Origin: Pseudomonadota bacterium
Lineage (GTDB): Bacteria > Pseudomonadota > Gammaproteobacteria > Burkholderiales > Burkholderiaceae_B
Direction of reading: 5' to 3'
Assembly: GCA_023437255.1 (NCBI GenBank)
Contig: JAEZGR010000322.1
Location: 1-12,671 of the forward strand
DNA: 12,671 bases
Part shown: piece by piece, positions 7,590 to 12,671 of the stretch
Layout: each line of letters begins with the position of its first letter
Numbering within the stretch: the stretch's first letter is position 1
Position numbers and translations under genes: made by a program
The notes under the pieces: generated by a model
Databases searched by the model: none
What the model was told of the DNA's origin: nothing
What the model saw: only the letters and a program-made list of their open reading frames with translations

Positions 7590-7622
7590 AAAAAAAAACC
7601 GCAGACTTGAATCTGCGGTTTT
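7590..7622 (-). terminator. Strong Rho-independent terminator after the small basic gene
   Basis: CCGCAGA (7599-7605) pairs perfectly with TCTGCGG (7612-7618) around the loop CTTGAA, and flanking A and T runs extend the stem to 11 pairs (7595-7622). On the minus strand it is followed by an uninterrupted run of nine T (7598-7590). On the plus strand it is followed by TTTTATTT, so it could work both ways, but the only gene reading into it is the minus-strand small ORF ending at 7661. It insulates the glycosyltransferase, whose start codon is only 47 bases further on. Confidence 0.93.
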
Positions 7623-7660
7623 ATTTGCCTTAATTACATTTGGCCACAGGGGCCAAGGCA

Positions 7661-7789
7661 TCAGGCGCGCTTCACCTTCTCGAGCATCTTGAATACGCCC
7701 TTGGGGGAGCGCACGAAAAGACGCTTGAAAGCCTTGCCAAGGCAACGGCGCTCAAGGGTGTTACGACGTGTACGTTTGACTTCTGCCAT
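7661..7789 (-). CDS. Small highly basic protein (42 residues), unrecognised
   Basis: The 42-residue product runs from MAEVKRTRRNTLERR to a KVKRA end and has 15 Lys/Arg against 3 Glu, giving a charge of about +12. It has one cysteine (Cys16) and no signal peptide. The ATG at 7789 is supported by GGAG about seven bases upstream. The gene ends 39 bases before a strong terminator and has a TAGAAT -10-like element some 66 bases upstream, so it looks like a complete monocistronic unit. The frame is open further upstream to 7966, but that extension crosses the candidate promoter and the ribosome site and has a different composition. Such composition is typical of ribosome-, RNA- or DNA-binding small proteins, but it does not match bL34, bL36, bTHX, SRA or bS21 as I know them. 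Real gene: likely. Function: unknown. Confidence 0.75.
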   Translation of the reverse strand: MAEVKRTRRNTLERRCLGKAFKRLFVRSPKGVFKMLEKVKRA

Positions 7790-7854
7790 GAGAATCTCCG
7801 ACCCCGGAATTTGGGTGCTCTGGCAACGATTGCCGTGCACAAAATGAATCCAGC

Positions 7855-7860
7855 ATTCTA
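7855..7860 (-). promoter_or_regulatory. Candidate -10 element of the small basic gene
   Basis: On the minus strand these bases read TAGAAT (five of six to TATAAT), placing a start near 7848 and a leader of about 58 bases. The -35 region (TGGTGT at 17-base spacing) is poor. The leader contains a short perfect inverted repeat, GGCAA-CGA-TTGCC at 7822-7834, which could form a small hairpin upstream of the GGAG ribosome site. Confidence 0.4.
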
Positions 7861-7954
7861 GCGCATATTCGCGTGCGACACCAGTCGCGGGTATCGCGGT
7901 TACCACACACTGATCCCCCCTGCCGGTGGCAAAAAACGCACTATGATTGACGAC

Positions 7955-10900
7955 ATGAGCTCTCAAATCCGCATCTTCGGCGCCCGCCAGAACAACCTCC
8001 GCAACCTCGACGTGTCATTCGACACCGGCACCTTCACCGTGATCACGGGCGTATCGGGATCCGGCAAGAGTTCGCTGGCCTTTGACACGCTCTATGCCGA
8101 GGGGCAGCGCCGCTACGTCGAGACCTTCTCGCCCTATGCGCGGCAGTTTCTCGACCGCATGGACAAGCCGCAGGTGGAGCGTATCGAGGGCATACTGCCG
8201 GCCATCGCCATCGATCAGGTCAACCCCGTGCGCAACTCGCGCAGCACGGTCGGCACCATGACCGAGCTCAACGACCACCTAAAGCTGCTCTACGCGCGCC
8301 TGGGCACCCTGTACTGCCGCTGCTGCGCCCGGCCGGTGCACCGCGACGACCCGGAATCCATCTGCCGCGAACTGCCCCAGCGCAGTGCGCAAGAACACGA
8401 CCCGCGACTGGTGATCACCTTTCCGGTGACCGTGCCCGCCAATTTCTCCGAAGACGAGATCCGTGGTTTTCTCGACCAGCAGGGTTATACGCGCATCCAC
8501 CGCGAAGAAACCCGTGAAGCCGAGCCCACACCCGAAGGCGCCCGCAAAGGCCGGGGGGCCAAGACAAGCACTGCCGGAACGCGGCGCGTCCTGCATGTCA
8601 CACAAGACCGTTTCCGCTACGGCAACGCAGAGCCCCAACGTGTCATGGAGGCACTTGACGCGGCGCTCAAGCAGGGCGACGGGCACATCACCGTTCACGC
8701 CATCGCCGACGACGGCACCGATACTGCCTGGCGCTACAGCAACCGTCTGCACTGCGCGCAGTGCGACATTGAATACAGCACGCCGCTGCCCAGCACCTTT
8801 TCGTTCAACTCCCCGCTGGGCGCCTGCGAACACTGCCGTGGCTTCGGTCGCGTCATGGGCATCGACTACGACCTCGTGGTTCCCGACGAGCGCAAGACCT
8901 TGCGGGAAGGCGCCATCAAGCCCTGGCAGACCCCTTCGTACAAGGAATGCCAGGTCGAGATGGAGCAGTACGCGCCGCGTGCCGGCATCCGCCTCGATAT
9001 CCCCTGGAAGGATCTCGACGAGCACGAACGTCAGTGGGTCATACAGGGCGACCCGGCCTGGAAGGGCGGCAACAATGCCTGGAAAACGCAGTGGTACGGT
9101 GCCCAGCGTTTCTTCGACTGGCTGGAATCCCGCAGCTACAAGATGCACGTGCGGGTGCTGCTGTCGAAATACCGCAGCTACACGCCCTGCCCCGCCTGCG
9201 GCGGCGCGCGCCTGAAGCCCGATGCAACGCTCTGGCGCCTGGGTGGTCATCTGCCGCCCGACCTCGAAGGCGGGCATGCACGCTTTCTGCCGGTCCATGC
9301 ACAATGGTCGCGCGAGGAACTGCAGCAGCTTCCCGGGCTCGGCGTGCACGACCTCATGCGTCTGCCCATCGAGCGAGTGCGTGCCTTCTTCGACATACTC
9401 TCTTTCGGCGCGCAGATGGACGCCGCGCTCGATCTGTTGCTCACCGAAGTCCGTGCGCGCCTCAAGTTTCTGTGCGACGTGGGGCTGGGCTATCTGTCGC
9501 TCGACCGGCAGAGCCGCACCCTCTCCGGCGGCGAGGTACAGCGCATCAACCTCACCACCGCCCTGGGCACATCGCTGGTGAACACGCTGTTCGTGCTCGA
9601 CGAGCCCTCCATCGGCCTGCATCCGCGTGACATGCACCGCATCACCGAGGTCATGCACCGCTTGCGCGACAACGGCAACACGCTGGTGGTGGTGGAACAC
9701 GACCCACAGGTGATGGTGGCCGCCGATCGCATTCTCGACATCGGCCCCGGCCCCGGCGAACACGGCGGCCAGATCGTCTTCGACGGCACGCCTGACCAGC
9801 TGCGCGCCGCCAGCACGCTGACCGGCCGCTATCTGGGCGGGCGCCTGCAGGTCGAACCTCCGCGGCCACAGCCGGTCGCCGAAAACACGCCGCGGCTGCT
9901 GCTCGAAGGCGTGCGCGCCAACAACCTGAAGAATGTCTCGGTCTCGATTCCGCTGGGCCGGCTGGTATGCATCACCGGCGTCTCCCGGTGCGGCAAATCC
10001 ACGTTGGTCCAGGATGTTCTCTACCCCGCCATGCTCAAGAAGCTGGGCCGCGCCACCGAAGCGCCCGGCGAGCACGACCGGCTGCTCGGAGAAGACCGGC
10101 TGCACGATGTCACCCTCGTCGACCAGACGCCCATCGGCAAGACCGCCCGCTCCAACCCCGCCAGCTACGTGGGCGCCTTCGACGCCATCCGCAAGCTCTT
10201 CGCGCAGGCGCCGCTGGCCCGGGAGCGTGGCTACACCACAGGCACCTTCAGCTTCAACAGCGGCGATGGCCGTTGTCCGACCTGCCGCGGCACCGGCTTC
10301 GAACACGTCGAGATGCAGTTTCTTTCCGACGTCTATCTGCGCTGCCCCGACTGCGACGGCAAGCGTTTCCGGCCTGAAATCCTCGAAGTCCGCCTGGAGC
10401 ATCTGGGCCGCAGCGCGTCCATCGACGAAGTGCTCGACATGACGGTGAGTGAGGCACTGACCTTCTTCTCGGGCCTGCGCGACGTGCAGCGATCCCTGGC
10501 ACCACTCGCCGACGTGGGTCTCGAATACCTCACACTGGGGCAGCCGGTGCCCACGCTGTCGGGCGGGGAAGCCCAGCGGCTGAAGCTGGCCGGCCATCTG
10601 GTCGAACATGACCCCGCCGTCAAGGGGCTGGCCATCAAGGGCAAGCTCTTTCTGTTTGACGAACCGACCACCGGCCTGCACTTCGACGACGTGGCGCGAC
10701 TTATGCGCGCCTTCCGCAAGCTGCTGACCGGCGGGCATACGCTGCTGGTCATCGAACACAATCTCGACGTCATCCGCGCTGCCGACTGGGTCATCGACCT
10801 CGGCCCCGAAGGCGGAGAACAGGGCGGGCGCGTGGTCGGCGCGGGCACACCCGCCGACCTCATGGAGATTGCCGAATCCCATACGGGCCGCGCACTGCGC

Positions 10901-12671
10901 GAATACGAGTCGGCCATCATCAAGGAAGCGGCCGCGACCGAGTCACCGGCCCCGCTGGCCGAACCCGCAGCCGCCTATGCGGCGCCCCCCAAAGAAAACG
11001 AGGCCGGCAGCCCGCTGCAGAGCATCCTCAAGCGCCGCCGCGCCGGCCGTCACAACATCGACATCCTGAATGCGCGCGAGCACAACCTGAAAGGCGTGGA
11101 TGTCAGCATTCCCCGCGACACGTTCACCGTCATCACGGGTGTGTCGGGTTCGGGCAAATCCACGCTGGCCTTCGACATCCTGTTCAATGAGGGCCAGCGC
11201 CGCTATCTCGAGTCGCTGAACGCCTATGCGCGCGCCATCGTGCAGCCCGCCGGCAAACCCCACGTCGATGCCATCTACGGCATTCCCCCGACCGTGGCGA
11301 TCGAACAGCGCACCAGCCGCGGCGGGCGCAAATCCACCGTCGCCACGATGACGGAAATCCACCACTTCCTGCGTCTGCTGTACATGAAGCTGGGCACCCA
11401 ATACTGCCCGCATTGCGATATTCCGGTGGAGCCGCAACGTGCAGACCAGATCGTGGCGAACATCATGCAGTCCTGCAGCGGCAAACATATCGGCGTGCTG
11501 GCACCGCTGGTGAAGGCGCGCAAGGGCTATTACACCGATCTGGCGAAATGGGCGGCGGCGCGTGGCCACAGTCACCTGCGCGTCGACGGCGAATTCGTAG
11601 CGGTGAGCCCCTGGCCGCGTCTCGACCGGTACAAGGAACACACGATCGAATTGCCGGTACGCGACCTGATCGTCGAGCCGAGCAACGAACGCGCGCTGCG
11701 CGAGGCCATCGACGAAGCGCTGGAGCATGGTCAGGGCACCCTGACAATACTCGTGGATATCACCGAGGCGGCGGCGACACTCGAAGCGCGACGTGCAAGA
11801 GGTGTGTCCGAAGCAGCGACGGTCAGGCATTTCTCGGCCAAGCGCGCGTGCCCCAGCTGCGGACTCAGTTTTCCTGAGCCCGATCCACGCATGTTCTCGT
11901 ACAACTCCAAGCATGGCTGGTGCACCGCCTGCTACGGAACCGGCCTCAGACTAACAGGCTTCGATGAAGAACAGACCGGCGAGGAAACCAGCTGGAACGC
12001 CTGGTACGAAGGCGAAGAGGAAACCTGCGGCGCCTGCCACGGGGCACGCCTGAACCCGATCTCGCTGGCGGTACGCTGGCGCGACCGCAATATTGCGCAA
12101 CTGGCGGGCATGCCGGTCACCGAGGCACGCGATTTCTTCACCGGCCTGGTGCTGCGCGGTCGCGAAAGCGAGATCGCACGCGACATCCTGGTCGAAATCC
12201 GCGGACGCCTCGAATTCATGCTCAAGGTGGGGCTGGGCTACCTGGCGCTCGACCGCGCCGCGCCCACGCTCTCGGGGGGCGAGGCTCAGCGTATTCGTCT
12301 GGCCGCACAACTGGGGTCGAATCTTCAGGGCGTCTGCTACGTCCTCGACGAACCTACCATCGGACTGCATCCCCGCGACAACCGGATCCTTCTCGATGCA
12401 CTGGCCCTGCTCGAGGGCCATGGCAACACGCTGGTGGTCGTCGAACACGACGAGGACACGATACGGCGTGCTGCCCACGTCATCGACATGGGGCCGGGCG
12501 CGGGTGTGCGCGGCGGCACGGTCGTGGCCGAAGGCACTGTTCAACAGCTCATGGACGACCCGCAGTCGGTCACGGGCCGCTATCTGCGCGAACCGCTGGC
12601 TCACCCGCTACAGCCCCGTCGGCCGATTGGCGACGGCAGCCCCTTCCGCGAAGTGGCGGGCGCCCCGTTGG
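7955..12671 (+). CDS. uvrA: Tandem (dimeric-form) excinuclease ABC subunit UvrA, 3' end cut off
   Basis: UvrA recognises bulky DNA lesions and loads UvrB in nucleotide excision repair. Canonical UvrA is about 940 residues with two ABC modules; here 1,572 codons are open without a stop and the window ends before the fourth module. Numbering is from the ATG at 7955; an ATG at 7943 would add MIDD, and neither has a clear ribosome site. Unit 1, NBD1: Walker A GVSGSGKSS (32-40), LSGGE (523), VLDEPSIGLH. Unit 1, NBD2: Walker A GVSRCGKST (675-683, atypical), LSGGE (868), FDEPTTGLH. A Pro/Ala-rich linker lies at about 985-1030. Unit 2, NBD3: Walker A GVSGSGKST (1062-1070), LSGGE (1439), VLDEPTIGLH. 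Zinc-type CxxC pairs are at 291, 412 and about 1299, 1323, 1358. Unit 2 keeps a UvrB-binding-like region (HTIELPVRD) but has lost most of the insertion domain. Large tandem UvrAs of this kind are known in betaproteobacteria; their function relative to normal UvrA is not settled. Confidence 0.95.
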   Translation, partial: MSSQIRIFGARQNNLRNLDVSFDTGTFTVITGVSGSGKSSLAFDTLYAEGQRRYVETFSPYARQFLDRMDKPQVERIEGILPAIAIDQVNPVRNSRSTVGTMTELNDHLKLLYARLGTLYCRCCARPVHRDDPESICRELPQRSAQEHDPRLVITFPVTVPANFSEDEIRGFLDQQGYTRIHREETREAEPTPEGARKGRGAKTSTAGTRRVLHVTQDRFRYGNAEPQRVMEALDAALKQGDGHITVHAIADDGTDTAWRYSNRLHCAQCDIEYSTPLPSTFSFNSPLGACEHCRGFGRVMGIDYDLVVPDERKTLREGAIKPWQTPSYKECQVEMEQYAPRAGIRLDIPWKDLDEHERQWVIQGDPAWKGGNNAWKTQWYGAQRFFDWLESRSYKMHVRVLLSKYRSYTPCPACGGARLKPDATLWRLGGHLPPDLEGGHARFLPVHAQWSREELQQLPGLGVHDLMRLPIERVRAFFDILSFGAQMDAALDLLLTEVRARLKFLCDVGLGYLSLDRQSRTLSGGEVQRINLTTALGTSLVNTLFVLDEPSIGLHPRDMHRITEVMHRLRDNGNTLVVVEHDPQVMVAADRILDIGPGPGEHGGQIVFDGTPDQLRAASTLTGRYLGGRLQVEPPRPQPVAENTPRLLLEGVRANNLKNVSVSIPLGRLVCITGVSRCGKSTLVQDVLYPAMLKKLGRATEAPGEHDRLLGEDRLHDVTLVDQTPIGKTARSNPASYVGAFDAIRKLFAQAPLARERGYTTGTFSFNSGDGRCPTCRGTGFEHVEMQFLSDVYLRCPDCDGKRFRPEILEVRLEHLGRSASIDEVLDMTVSEALTFFSGLRDVQRSLAPLADVGLEYLTLGQPVPTLSGGEAQRLKLAGHLVEHDPAVKGLAIKGKLFLFDEPTTGLHFDDVARLMRAFRKLLTGGHTLLVIEHNLDVIRAADWVIDLGPEGGEQGGRVVGAGTPADLMEIAESHTGRALREYESAIIKEAAATESPAPLAEPAAAYAAPPKENEAGSPLQSILKRRRAGRHNIDILNAREHNLKGVDVSIPRDTFTVITGVSGSGKSTLAFDILFNEGQRRYLESLNAYARAIVQPAGKPHVDAIYGIPPTVAIEQRTSRGGRKSTVATMTEIHHFLRLLYMKLGTQYCPHCDIPVEPQRADQIVANIMQSCSGKHIGVLAPLVKARKGYYTDLAKWAAARGHSHLRVDGEFVAVSPWPRLDRYKEHTIELPVRDLIVEPSNERALREAIDEALEHGQGTLTILVDITEAAATLEARRARGVSEAATVRHFSAKRACPSCGLSFPEPDPRMFSYNSKHGWCTACYGTGLRLTGFDEEQTGEETSWNAWYEGEEETCGACHGARLNPISLAVRWRDRNIAQLAGMPVTEARDFFTGLVLRGRESEIARDILVEIRGRLEFMLKVGLGYLALDRAAPTLSGGEAQRIRLAAQLGSNLQGVCYVLDEPTIGLHPRDNRILLDALALLEGHGNTLVVVEHDEDTIRRAAHVIDMGPGAGVRGGTVVAEGTVQQLMDDPQSVTGRYLREPLAHPLQPRRPIGDGSPFREVAGAPL

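Noticed and set aside
7790..7942. LexA/SOS box in the uvrA upstream region
   Set aside because: No CTGT-N8-ACAG or close variant was found on reading both strands.
7790..7966. N-terminal extension of the small basic protein to an ATG at 7966
   Set aside because: The extension crosses the candidate promoter and ribosome site, overlaps the uvrA start and differs in composition from the basic 42-residue core.
8279..10882. 867-codon open frame on the minus strand
   Set aside because: It lies wholly antisense to uvrA, whose frame shows all ABC motifs. High GC and codon bias readily create long antisense open frames, and the product has no recognisable domain.
10943..11914. 323-codon open frame on the minus strand
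   Set aside because: Antisense to UvrA unit 2; same shadow effect, no ribosome site or motif.

Overview
The window is GC-rich, densely coded DNA from a proteobacterium, most likely a betaproteobacterium of the order Burkholderiales (possibly Alcaligenaceae; this is inferred from protein character and gene content, not from a search). It looks like ordinary chromosome. I see no insertion sequence, prophage, CRISPR array, tRNA or rRNA. No gap between genes exceeds about 160 bases.

Layout, left to right. (1) 1-3192, plus strand: the 3' two thirds of glnS (glutaminyl-tRNA synthetase), whose stop overlaps the GTG start of minC, followed by minD and minE. This is the Min system that places the division septum. 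(2) 3227-5945, minus strand: ettA (ribosome-associated ABC-F ATPase), an isochorismatase-family cysteine hydrolase, and a small OsmB-like glycine-zipper lipoprotein, closed by a hairpin terminator that faces the end of minE. (3) 6077-6610, plus strand: a very acidic orphan protein divergent from ettA. (4) 6617-7543, minus strand: a family-2 glycosyltransferase that converges on the acidic gene with only 6 bases between stop codons. (5) 7592-7860, minus strand: a 42-residue, strongly basic protein with its own ribosome binding site, a candidate promoter and a strong terminator. (6) 7955 to the right edge, plus strand: a giant UvrA made of two UvrA units joined in one chain. Three of its expected four ATPase modules lie in the window and the end is cut off.

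The genes do not form one pathway. minC, minD and minE act together at the membrane, and glnS is tied to them by translational overlap. ettA and uvrA are both ABC ATPases without membrane domains, one acting on ribosomes and one on damaged DNA. The most noteworthy items are the tandem UvrA (with an unusual second Walker A motif and a nearly deleted insertion domain in its second unit), the small basic protein transcribed away from it, and the acidic orphan. I did not find a clearly new multi-gene system.
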